From Deltaproteobacteria bacterium (GTDB lineage: Bacteria; Desulfobacterota; Desulfobacteria; Desulfobacterales; SURF-15), in assembly GCA_019309565.1 (NCBI GenBank), contig JAFDFZ010000046.1:1-35369 (forward strand): a DNA stretch of 35,369 nt, given 5' to 3'. This document shows positions 7,241 through 14,968 of the stretch, one piece after another. The notes below the pieces were generated by a model. It made no database searches and was not told the origin of the DNA. It worked only from the letters and a program-made list of their open reading frames with translations. The translations under genes were made by a program, and so were the position numbers. The number at the start of each line of letters is the position of its first letter. Position 1 is the first letter of the stretch.

Positions 7241-7314
7241 CACATCACCATCAGGAAAGACATTAAAATCCGGATCAGCCAATAAAGCAAGATTTGGACT
7301 CTTGGAGGAAAAGC

Positions 7315-8058
7315 ATGTCTGAAAACAAACGGTTGTCGTTTCTGGACAGGTTCTTGACGCTTTGGATCTTCATGGCCATGTTCACGGGGGTAATGGGAGG
7401 CTACCTGTTTCCTGGCATCCGGAAAGTCATCAACTTCTTCCAGGTTGACACCACCAACATCCCCATTGCCGTCGGGTTGATTCTTATGATGTACCCCCCG
7501 CTTGCCAAGGTGAGATACGAGCAACTGCCGCAGGTATTCCGAAACGTAAAGGTACTGGCTCTTTCATTGATACAGAACTGGGTGATCGGCCTTAAGACCC
7601 GGGGCAAAGACTGGTACGAGAAGATCTACTGCCCCAAGATCGGTCCCGTCACCCTGATCGCCCTGCTCTTCACCATCCTGGTGATGTTTTCCTTGAAGGG
7701 AGAATACATCGTGCAGCTGCCTCTTGACGTTTTGCGGGTGGCCGTACCCCTCTGCATCTATTTCGTGGTGATGTTTTTCGTCTCCTTTGTCCTTTCCATG
7801 AAGGTCGGAGCCACCTACGAGCAGTCGACCACGCTTAGTTTCACTGCTGCCTCAAACAACTTCGAGTTGGCCATTGCAGTGGCGGTGGCGGTGTTCGGCA
7901 TCGATTCGGGTCAGGCCTTTGCGGCGGTTATCGGTCCTCTTGTGGAAGTACCGGTGCTTATAAGCCTGGTAAACGTGGCACTGTGGTTTAAACGAAAATA
8001 TTTTCCCTATGCGGTTGAAACCCCCGCTGGTGTGTGCCATTTGACCTGCAGGCCTTAG
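7315..8058 (+). CDS. acr3: Acr3-type arsenite permease lacking its central membrane segments
   Basis: The ATG at 7315 follows GGAGG with good spacing. The 247-residue product begins like a normal Acr3 ([51 protein letters not shown]). It then passes at about residue 92 straight to [19 protein letters not shown], a late part of the protein, and ends with the typical [20 protein letters not shown] and [16 protein letters not shown]. About 100 residues are missing compared with the usual length of about 350, including the segment with the conserved Cys needed for As(III) transport (ARCIAMV region). The frame is preserved. It is probably inactive in arsenite export, although it could still be made. 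Confidence 0.8.
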   Translation: MSENKRLSFLDRFLTLWIFMAMFTGVMGGYLFPGIRKVINFFQVDTTNIPIAVGLILMMYPPLAKVRYEQLPQVFRNVKVLALSLIQNWVIGLKTRGKDWYEKIYCPKIGPVTLIALLFTILVMFSLKGEYIVQLPLDVLRVAVPLCIYFVVMFFVSFVLSMKVGATYEQSTTLSFTAASNNFELAIAVAVAVFGIDSGQAFAAVIGPLVEVPVLISLVNVALWFKRKYFPYAVETPAGVCHLTCRP

Positions 8059-8061
8059 AAA

Positions 8062-8164
8062 AACCGGCGAGATTCCTTTTTTTCCTTCGTGAAAAACTCG
8101 AAAATAAGGCTTACCCTAATTTTATCAAACAGTTTCACGGTTTAAAAAGGAAATCTCACCGGTT
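8062..8164. repeat. Long nested inverted repeat downstream of acr3
   Basis: AACCGGCGAGATTCCTTTTT (8062-8081) pairs with AAAAAGGAAATCTCACCGGT (8144-8163) with few mismatches, and inside it CGTGAAA (8088-8094) pairs with TTTCACG (8133-8139). The structure begins three bases after the acr3 stop. It could serve as a terminator or be a small palindromic repeat element. Confidence 0.6.
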
Positions 8165-8691
8165 GTGGCACTGTACAATTTAAAGCCTTAAATTTTTAAA
8201 AGAGCTTAAATGTTACGGGATTTAATAAGCATCAACTATCGATGACCATTAATATTCTCGCCGTAATGTCCTTGACAGAAAACAATTCGGAATTATCGTT
8301 TTTGTTAAAATTAAGCCTGGAATTATTTTGATTTAACACAAAGGATTTTTATCGGCTGCTCTTCATATAACACCAATTAAAGTACACTTCGAATACAGTA
8401 AAGTGCTCATCAAGGGCCAAATGGGATGGTTGCATCAACTTGGAGGCGGTTATGAAAAATAATTCCTATAAAGGATGTCCTCTTCTTTCAAAAACCCGCT
8501 TTTTAACGAACTACCTCTTTACTGGATTCTATCTGATATCAAAGAATTCATTCCTGGCTTCAGGCCCGTTTCCGCCAAAACCCCCGTAACACGATTCTCA
8601 TCTCAGCAGATAAAATTGTGCTTGAAATTACACCGTTTTCGATAACTTAAGGCTTTGACAAGGACTTTTAACCCTGAAATGGAGGTGTAAG
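8165..8691. other. Intergenic region ahead of the NEW3-ABC-radical SAM operon
   Basis: This AT-rich stretch separates the metalloid locus from the six-gene operon and should hold its promoter. A TTGACA occurs at 8272-8277 and another at 8655-8660, but neither has a convincing -10 box. One short ORF with a good ribosome site (8452-8589) is listed separately. Confidence 0.4.
8452..8589 (+). CDS. Possible 45-residue peptide
   Basis: The ATG follows GGAGG by five bases, a good ribosome site. The product (starting MKNNSYKGCPLLSKTRF, ending GPFPPKPP) has one Cys and a mildly hydrophobic middle. It resembles nothing I know and may be a chance frame. It lies about 100 bases upstream of an operon that encodes a radical SAM enzyme and an ABC transporter, so it is worth comparing across genomes as a possible substrate peptide. 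Confidence 0.25.
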   Translation: MKNNSYKGCPLLSKTRFLTNYLFTGFYLISKNSFLASGPFPPKPP

Positions 8692-9927
8692 ATGCGTGGT
8701 ATGTTTCCCCGTCGAGTTTTCAATCTCATGTTAATCGTTGCGCTGGTGATGTTTCTCATGCCGCCAGCAGGTCGTGCATATGAAGAAAAAGAAGACGACG
8801 AAGATAAGGACAAGCCCCAGCGGCTTATCGTAATGGCGGCAGAATATCCTGGTGTAGAGGTTTCACCGGACGAAGACGAGGTGAGTCTGGATATCCGGTT
8901 TACCAACAGGGGCCGAAGCGATGAGACCGTCAAGGTTTGGATTGCCGAACAGCCCAAGGATTGGAAAGCCAGGATCAAGACATATCGATACACGGTTAAG
9001 GGAGTCTTCGTTAAATCCGACGATTATAAAACCTTGACGTTTGAAGCCGAACCTCCGAAAGATGTAAAACCCGGAGATTACAAATTCAGGGTAAAAGGCG
9101 AAACCCCTGATGGTAAATTCAAATTCGACCAGGCGATTATCATCAAAGTAAAAAGCGAGGAGGAGGAGGAAAAAGAAGGTTCAAAAGATCTGGAACTCAC
9201 AGTATCGTATCCGGTTCTGCGAGGGCCTTCGGATGCAAAGTTTGAGTTTTTAATAGAGGTCGACAGCAAACTCGATAAGGCGGCCGTGTTCGATCTGTTC
9301 GCAGAAGGACCGAAAGACTGGGATGTTCTTTTCAAACCGAGATGGGAAGATAAATACATCTCAAGCCTGCGCTTAAAGGAGCACGGAAGTCAATCCGTTG
9401 CTGTCGAAGTAAAACCAGCTCCCGACGCCAAAGCAGGCGAATATCCCATAAACGTACGGGTTGTTTCCGGCAAGACGAATGCAACGGCCAAACTGACCAC
9501 CATCCTTACCGGAACCTATGATTTGAAAGTAAGCACTCCAACCGGTCTGCTGTCGCTGGACGCACGGCAGGGAAAGACCGCAAATGTTTCCATCAATGTT
9601 GAAAACACCGGTTCAGCCCCCAATAGCAACATTAAATTTTTATCATTTAAACCGGAAAACTGGAAAGTGGAGATTAAACCCGAACAAATCCCGCTGTTAA
9701 AACCAGGGGAAGTCAAAACGGTGGATGTGGCCATCACGCCTTATGAAGAGGCGCTGGTGGGAGATTACTCCGTAAATGTGAGCATGGAAGGTGAAAAGGT
9801 AACAAAGCCTATTGAATTTCGGGTGACCGTAAACGCTTCAACCGCATGGGGCTGGATCGGCATCGGTATTATCGCTGGAGTGGTTCTGGGGCTGACCGGT
9901 CTGTTCAGATGGTTGGGCAGGCGCTAG
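8692..9927 (+). CDS. Secreted, C-terminally anchored NEW3-like Ig-domain protein (paralogue 1)
   Basis: The start follows GGAGGTG. Residues 1-30 are a signal peptide (NLMLIVALVMFLMPPAGRA). An acidic stretch (EEKEDDEDKDK) precedes about three beta-sandwich repeats at roughly 40-155, 165-270 and 275-380. Each has the NEW3/alpha-galactosidase-associated pattern, such as VSLDIRFTNRGRSDETVKVW and VSINVENTGSAPNSNIKF followed by PENWKVEIKP. The protein ends in a membrane helix and a basic tail (GLTGLFRWLGRR), so the domains face outward and the C-terminus stays inside. It heads an operon with a close paralogue and an ABC transporter, and may be an extracytoplasmic partner of that transporter. The ligand is unknown. 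Confidence 0.8.
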   Translation: MRGMFPRRVFNLMLIVALVMFLMPPAGRAYEEKEDDEDKDKPQRLIVMAAEYPGVEVSPDEDEVSLDIRFTNRGRSDETVKVWIAEQPKDWKARIKTYRYTVKGVFVKSDDYKTLTFEAEPPKDVKPGDYKFRVKGETPDGKFKFDQAIIIKVKSEEEEEKEGSKDLELTVSYPVLRGPSDAKFEFLIEVDSKLDKAAVFDLFAEGPKDWDVLFKPRWEDKYISSLRLKEHGSQSVAVEVKPAPDAKAGEYPINVRVVSGKTNATAKLTTILTGTYDLKVSTPTGLLSLDARQGKTANVSINVENTGSAPNSNIKFLSFKPENWKVEIKPEQIPLLKPGEVKTVDVAITPYEEALVGDYSVNVSMEGEKVTKPIEFRVTVNASTAWGWIGIGIIAGVVLGLTGLFRWLGRR

Positions 9928-10028
9928 AAAATAGCAAAGATGATGCGCGGACAGACATTCATTGATACGAAGATATGACATTTTCCCATGGCTATTGTGA
10001 ATATCAGATAAAAGAAGGAGGGAGGCTA

Positions 10029-11267
10029 ATGTATCGAAACAAGCTACCAGTAATGTTTCCGGTTTTATTCGTTCTTGTCCTGAGCCTGGTGGTGGTTCCC
10101 TGGCTCAAGGCCGCGGCCTATGCCGAGGAAAAAGAAGATGAGAAAAAACCCGAACGACTCATTGTAATGGCTGCTGAGCATCCCGGGGTGGAAATAGCCT
10201 CGGATGAAGATGAGGTAAGCATCGATCTGATTTTTCATAACAAAGGACGGAAGGATGAAACCGTTGAGGTGTGGGTTGCTGAAAAACCCGAAAACTGGAA
10301 AGCTCGAATTAAAACCTATCAATTTACTGTGATGGGGGTTCATGTTCCTGCAGATGACGACAGGACCCTTACCTTTGAAGCCGAGCCGATCGGTGATGAG
10401 GCAAGGCCCGGTAATTACAAATTCAGGGTTGAAGCCAAAACCCTGGACGGCAAGTTCAAGATGGCTCAGGACATTACCATCGATGTAATAGAAGAAAAGA
10501 AAAAAGAAGGTAAAAAAGAATCCAAGGGTGTAAAATTGACCACTTCCTATCCGGTGTTGCGCGGGCCGTCGGATGCAAAGTTTGAGTTTTCAATGGATGT
10601 TGACAGCAAGCTTGATAAAGAAGCTGTTTTCGATCTGATGGCCACTGGACCTGAAGGCTGGAGCATCAATTTCAAGCCCGCATATGAAGATAAATTCATT
10701 TCAAGCCTTCGCCTGAAAGAAGATGGCAGCAAGACGGTAGCAGTGGTTGTGAAACCCTTGTTTAGGGCCAAAGCAGGCGAATATCCCATAAATGTGCGAG
10801 TCTCCTCAGGCAACGCCTCGGCAGAAGCCAAATTGATGGTGGTTCTAACCGGTACATACGGGCTTGAGGTGGGTACCCCCAGCGGTGCTCTGGCGCTTGA
10901 TGCTCGAAAGGGGAAGCCGGCGAACATGTCCATTTACATAAAAAACACCGGCACAGCCACCAATCACAACATAAAGCTGGCATCCTTTGCCCCTGAGAAC
11001 TGGAAGGTGGCGTTTGAACCCGAAAAAATCGAAGCCATCGAGCCCGGCGACCTCAAGCAGGTGGAGGTGATAATTACACCTCATGAAGACGCAACACACG
11101 GGGATTATTCCGTCGGGGTGAAGGTAGAAGGAGAGAAGGTCTCAAAGCCGATTGATTTCAGGGTTACCGTTCATGGTTCAACCGCCTGGGGCTGGATAGG
11201 GATTGCGGCCATTATCGTTATCGTAATTGGACTTACAGGATTATTCCGCTGGTTGGGGAGGCGCTAA
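10029..11267 (+). CDS. Secreted, C-terminally anchored NEW3-like Ig-domain protein (paralogue 2)
   Basis: I start it at the ATG at 10029 because GGAGGGAGG lies directly upstream; the open frame extends to 9975. The 412-residue product has the same plan as the gene before it: signal peptide (VMFPVLFVLVLSLVVVPWLK), charged linker, three NEW3-like beta-sandwich domains, and the C-terminal helix with the identical ending GLFRWLGRR. Whole segments such as YPVLRGPSDAKFEF and AGEYPINVRV are shared, which shows a tandem duplication. The most variable part is the Lys/Glu-rich linker after the first domain. Its stop is one base before the ABC ATPase start. Confidence 0.8.
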   Translation: MYRNKLPVMFPVLFVLVLSLVVVPWLKAAAYAEEKEDEKKPERLIVMAAEHPGVEIASDEDEVSIDLIFHNKGRKDETVEVWVAEKPENWKARIKTYQFTVMGVHVPADDDRTLTFEAEPIGDEARPGNYKFRVEAKTLDGKFKMAQDITIDVIEEKKKEGKKESKGVKLTTSYPVLRGPSDAKFEFSMDVDSKLDKEAVFDLMATGPEGWSINFKPAYEDKFISSLRLKEDGSKTVAVVVKPLFRAKAGEYPINVRVSSGNASAEAKLMVVLTGTYGLEVGTPSGALALDARKGKPANMSIYIKNTGTATNHNIKLASFAPENWKVAFEPEKIEAIEPGDLKQVEVIITPHEDATHGDYSVGVKVEGEKVSKPIDFRVTVHGSTAWGWIGIAAIIVIVIGLTGLFRWLGRR

Positions 11268-11268
11268 A

Positions 11269-12021
11269 ATGCAGACAGATGCAATCATTGAAACAAAGGA
11301 TTTAACAAAAATATACAATGGACAGGTGGCGGTCGACCATCTTTCCTTTCAGTTGTCGGAAGGGGAAGTATTCGGTTTTCTGGGACCCAATGGTGCCGGG
11401 AAAACCACCACCTTGTTGATGCTGTTGGGATTGACGGAACCAAGCAGCGGCTCGGCCACCGTATTGGGGGTTGATCCTGCAAGGGATCCAATAAAAGTAA
11501 AATCACAGATCGGTTATTTGGCTGAGAACATGGGGTTTTACGGAGATTTAAACGCCATACAGTCACTGCAGTTCATTGCGGATTTAAATCGCATACCCCC
11601 GGATGCTGCAGAAAGAAGGATCGAAGAGGCATTGAAAACCGTGGGTCTTGATGATGAGGCCGACAAGAAAATAAACGCCTATTCACGAGGTATGCGTCAA
11701 CGGCTTGGCATTGCCGAACTGTTGATCAAGGAGCCGAAGATTGCATTTCTTGATGAACCGACCCTAGGCCTTGATCCGGACGCCACGAACAGAATGATGG
11801 AATTGATTGATCGGCTCTGTAAGGAGAGCAAAATGACGGTGCTGCTGTCCTCTCACATGCTGCACCTGGTGCAGAGAATCTGCAATCGGGTGGGAATCAT
11901 GATCCGGGGGCGAATGGTTGCCTGCGGCCCCATGGAGCAATTGGCACAAGAGAAACTTGGTATCGGCAAAGAGCAGTTTACACTCGAGGAGATCTACATG
12001 AAATATTTCAAGGAGGTCTGA
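11269..12021 (+). CDS. ABC transporter ATPase
   Basis: The 250-residue subunit starts at the ATG at 11269, one base after the previous stop, with GGGGAGG upstream. Walker A is GPNGAGKT (residues 39-46), the signature region is YSRGMRQRLGIAELL, Walker B is IAFLDEPTLGLD and the switch His is in LLSSHML. The type (one nucleotide-binding domain, CcmA/NosF-like) normally pairs with an ABC-2 permease, which is the next gene. It hydrolyses ATP at the inner membrane, most likely to drive export or to act on membrane-bound substrates. The two preceding NEW3 proteins suggest an envelope role. Confidence 0.92.
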   Translation: MQTDAIIETKDLTKIYNGQVAVDHLSFQLSEGEVFGFLGPNGAGKTTTLLMLLGLTEPSSGSATVLGVDPARDPIKVKSQIGYLAENMGFYGDLNAIQSLQFIADLNRIPPDAAERRIEEALKTVGLDDEADKKINAYSRGMRQRLGIAELLIKEPKIAFLDEPTLGLDPDATNRMMELIDRLCKESKMTVLLSSHMLHLVQRICNRVGIMIRGRMVACGPMEQLAQEKLGIGKEQFTLEEIYMKYFKEV

Positions 12022-12022
12022 T

Positions 12023-12979
12023 ATGCAAGGAATTAAAACGATCGTAAAAAAGGAGCTTGCCGATCATTTCAGCAGCTACCGGTTTATGATCCTCTTTGCT
12101 CTGATCGCCATGGTAAGCCTGATCATCGCTTACATGGTCGGACTCAACATCAAGGAGGAACTCGAAGGGGTAACCAAACCGAAGTTTGTATTCCTGATGC
12201 TTTTCACCTCCTCTGGTGCGTTATTCTCCCTTGTACAGTTTGTCGCCTTTTTCGGCCCGCTGATCGGTCTGGTTTTGGGATTTGACAGCATCAACCGGGA
12301 ACGCAACGAAGGTACTCTAAGCAAACTCCTCTCACAGCCGATATACAGAGATGTTGTGATCAACGGAAAATTTCTGGCGGGGGTCATTACCATTGCGATT
12401 ATGCTGGTTTCCATTGTGCTGGTGGTTACCGGGCTGGGATTGAGCACTGTAGGTGTCATCCCGGGGATCGAAGAATTCTGGAGAATCTTAATTTACATGG
12501 TTATCAGTATCGTCTATATATCGTTCTGGCTGGCAGTGGCCATTTTGTTCTCCATTCTTTTTAGAAGCATTGCCACTTCCGCGCTGGCCGCGCTGGCCGT
12601 GTGGATCTTTTTTTCCTTTTTCATTTCCCTTGGTGCAAGCGTGGTAGCCAATGCCATCACTCCCGACAGCACGGAAACAACAACCGAAGCCTTGCTAAGA
12701 AAGGCTAAAATCATAAGAGCCGTTACAATGACTTCACCCATGGAGCTTTACAGCAACGCGACGGCTACCGTTTTGGATCCAAAACTCAAAACCACCCGAT
12801 CCCTTATCACCATGGGCCCAATGGAGCGTTTGTCCATTGCACGGTTTTCAGGCCCGCTTTCTTTGGCGCAAAGCGTTCTGGTGGTAATGCCCTATATCAT
12901 AACGCTGATTGCGATCACGGCAATCTGTTTTGCCATATCATACACCGTGTTTATACGACAGGAAATAAGATCCATGTGA
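12023..12979 (+). CDS. ABC-2 type permease subunit
   Basis: This 318-residue integral membrane protein starts one base after the ATPase stop. It has a cytoplasmic N-terminal helix (KTIVKKELADHFSSYRFMIL), about six membrane segments and the conserved loop FDSINRERNEGTLSKLLSQP, a hallmark of NosY/ABC-2 permeases that contacts the ATPase. A long extracytoplasmic segment lies between roughly residues 210 and 275. It forms the channel of the transporter encoded by this operon. The cargo is unknown; related systems move lipids, copper-site precursors or peptides. Confidence 0.88.
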   Translation: MQGIKTIVKKELADHFSSYRFMILFALIAMVSLIIAYMVGLNIKEELEGVTKPKFVFLMLFTSSGALFSLVQFVAFFGPLIGLVLGFDSINRERNEGTLSKLLSQPIYRDVVINGKFLAGVITIAIMLVSIVLVVTGLGLSTVGVIPGIEEFWRILIYMVISIVYISFWLAVAILFSILFRSIATSALAALAVWIFFSFFISLGASVVANAITPDSTETTTEALLRKAKIIRAVTMTSPMELYSNATATVLDPKLKTTRSLITMGPMERLSIARFSGPLSLAQSVLVVMPYIITLIAITAICFAISYTVFIRQEIRSM

Positions 12980-12980
12980 T

Positions 12981-13403
12981 ATGCACGATGAAAATGCAAA
13001 AAAGGAGCTCGAATTCGAGGCCAAGCGCCATAACTTCGTACGGGCCGCCCAATTGGCCGCATCCTGCGGCCTGAGGGAAGAGGAGGTTCAGAACTTCCGG
13101 GCAATGGCGCTGTGGCAGATGGCTGCGGTGAACCGAAACGCGCTTGGTACAAGGATCTTAGCCGATGAATACGGATATTCCAAAGAAAATGTGAAGCATA
13201 TTCTTGAAACCCAGCTCGAAAGGAGTCAAAGGAACAGCAAACCGCTAAAATCTCGTTATGATCCAGCCACCGGCAGATATCTTTCATTTAAGGAGTGGAT
13301 GGACCTATTATTGAAAAACTGGAATCGAATGGTTGTAAAAAATGAAGGCAATCATTCATATTTCAAACGGCACCCGAGAGAAACTTGTCGGGCAGCTCGG
13401 TAA
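12981..13403 (+). CDS. Small helical cytosolic protein of unknown function
   Basis: This 140-residue protein starts one base after the permease stop. It is mostly alpha-helical and charged, with an Ala-rich stretch (HNFVRAAQLAASCGLREEEV) and a possible nucleic-acid-binding turn (ILADEYGYSKENVKHILETQ). No signal peptide, membrane segment or metal motif is seen. Its last 62 bases overlap the start of the radical SAM gene, so the two are tightly coupled and it may be an accessory or substrate-recognition subunit. I do not recognise the family. Confidence 0.7.
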   Translation: MHDENAKKELEFEAKRHNFVRAAQLAASCGLREEEVQNFRAMALWQMAAVNRNALGTRILADEYGYSKENVKHILETQLERSQRNSKPLKSRYDPATGRYLSFKEWMDLLLKNWNRMVVKNEGNHSYFKRHPRETCRAAR

Positions 13404-14781
13404 TGTTCTGATCCAGTTTCACGGCAAAAAGGCCGTAAACAGACTTCTCAGGATCGCAGAAAAGCTGGATAGAGACAATGTTTACGGCCATGCAATCGAT
13501 GCCATTAAAAAAGCTTTTGCAGCAGACCACCCCTACCTTAAGTTTCTTGACATTCTGGCGGAGGTAAACCCCCTGTGCCGCAAGCGGTTGATCAACAACT
13601 TTTTTATCAACGCGGTTTTCAGAGGAAATACGCAGAGAAAAAATTTTGCAAAAGAACACAATATCAGCGAGCCTTTCTTTTTTGTGGTTTCTCCTACCAT
13701 GCGGTGCAATTTACACTGCGTTGGGTGCTATGCCGGAAATTACGGCCCACGGGATGAGCTTTCCTTCGAGACTGTCGACCGCATACTGACAGATGCCAAA
13801 ACCATGGGAATCTATTTTGTGACGGTATCCGGAGGAGAACCGTTTATTCGCAAAGACCTGCTGCAGCTTTTTGGAAAACATGACGATATCTATTTTCAGG
13901 TTTTCACAAACGGCACGCTAATCGACGCCCAGCTTGCGGAGGAAATCGCCGGTCTTGGCAATATTGCCCCGGTTCTGTCCTGCGAGGGACTTCAACAGGA
14001 AACCGACTATCGCCGAGGCAGGGGAACATTTCAAAAAATCATGGACGCCATGGATTATTTGAAAAAAGCCGGTGTCATTTTTGGGATTTCAACGGTAGCC
14101 GCCTCCTATAATTATTCCACACTTATGAGAGATCAATTCTACAATTTGTTGTTGGAAAAAGGCGTGTTGTTCGGTTGGTTCTTCCAGTATGTACCCATTG
14201 GATTAAATCCAGATCCCAAACTGATGTTAAATCCGAGACAGAGGATTGGCCTTCATGAGAAAATAAAGGAGATCCGCAGCAGTTATCCGATTTTTCTGAT
14301 CGATTTCTGGAACGATGGTCCCTATGTGGATGGATGCCTGGCCGGTGCTCGATCAGGGGGCGGGTACTTTCATATAAATGCCAACGGAGATATCGAACCC
14401 TGTGTGTTTGTTCACTTTGCAGTGGATAATATTAAGAATATCTATCATAGAGGCGGCCATCTTTGGGATGCCTTAAATTCCCGCTTATTCAAAGAGATCA
14501 GATCGGGGCAACCCTGGAATACGAACCATCAAATGCCCTGTATGGTAATCGATAATCCTGGATGTTTACGGAATATCGTAAAGAAAACCGAAGCGAGCCC
14601 AACCCATCAAAATGCCGAATCGATCGTGGAGGATCCAGACATCGTAAGCCATCTCAATACATATTCAATTAACATGCAGGATTCACTTAAAAATATGGAC
14701 GTCGGTCTTTTGAAAAGATCTAAGTCCTTTGATTGCATTTATACACAGGGTCATAATAAATTGCGCACACGCCCTTTGTAA
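13342..14781 (+). CDS. Radical SAM enzyme with a SPASM-like C-terminus
   Basis: The 479-residue protein has an N-terminal helical region (1-110). The radical SAM core follows, with MRCNLHCVGCYAG (Cys122, Cys126, Cys129 binding the SAM-linked 4Fe-4S cluster) and SGGEP at 163-167. A C-terminal part has further cysteines (332, 354, 400, 408) in GGYFHINANGDIEPCVF and MPCMVIDNPGC, which suggests at least one auxiliary cluster. It should generate a 5'-deoxyadenosyl radical in the cytosol; the substrate is unknown. The start overlaps the previous gene and has a poor ribosome site, in keeping with coupling. The operon context suggests that it modifies something handled by the ABC transporter. Confidence 0.85.
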   Translation: MKAIIHISNGTREKLVGQLGNVLIQFHGKKAVNRLLRIAEKLDRDNVYGHAIDAIKKAFAADHPYLKFLDILAEVNPLCRKRLINNFFINAVFRGNTQRKNFAKEHNISEPFFFVVSPTMRCNLHCVGCYAGNYGPRDELSFETVDRILTDAKTMGIYFVTVSGGEPFIRKDLLQLFGKHDDIYFQVFTNGTLIDAQLAEEIAGLGNIAPVLSCEGLQQETDYRRGRGTFQKIMDAMDYLKKAGVIFGISTVAASYNYSTLMRDQFYNLLLEKGVLFGWFFQYVPIGLNPDPKLMLNPRQRIGLHEKIKEIRSSYPIFLIDFWNDGPYVDGCLAGARSGGGYFHINANGDIEPCVFVHFAVDNIKNIYHRGGHLWDALNSRLFKEIRSGQPWNTNHQMPCMVIDNPGCLRNIVKKTEASPTHQNAESIVEDPDIVSHLNTYSINMQDSLKNMDVGLLKRSKSFDCIYTQGHNKLRTRPL

Positions 14782-14898
14782 CGCTGATTTTGAAAATCCG
14801 GTACAGCAAACATGCTTGACACTGTGTATATGCAATGACTTATGTCGTTCTGTATAACTGAAAATTGCCGTCAGCTCCTTGAACCGGAGGGCAAAAAC

Positions 14899-14920
14899 TG
14901 CGGGCGTGGTGCTGCCCGCA
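14899..14920. terminator. Hairpin between convergent genes
   Basis: TGCGGGC (14899-14905) and GCCCGCA (14914-14920) form a 7-bp GC-rich stem in the gap between the radical SAM gene and the convergent GH130 gene. No T tract follows, so it is only a weak candidate for a two-way terminator. Confidence 0.35.
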
Positions 14921-14968
14921 CTGCTTAAGCGCAGGCAGGTGTGATTTGTAATTCTCAGGAACAGGTTT

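Noticed and set aside
8655..8660. TTGACA box directly ahead of the NEW3 operon
   Set aside because: There is no -10 hexamer at 16-18 bases, and the predicted start would fall at or beyond the ribosome site.
14782..14968. Possible RiPP precursor peptide beside the radical SAM gene
   Set aside because: I searched the flanks of the radical SAM gene by eye for a short Cys-, Gly- or repeat-rich ORF and found none with a ribosome site. Only the doubtful ORF at 8452 remains.
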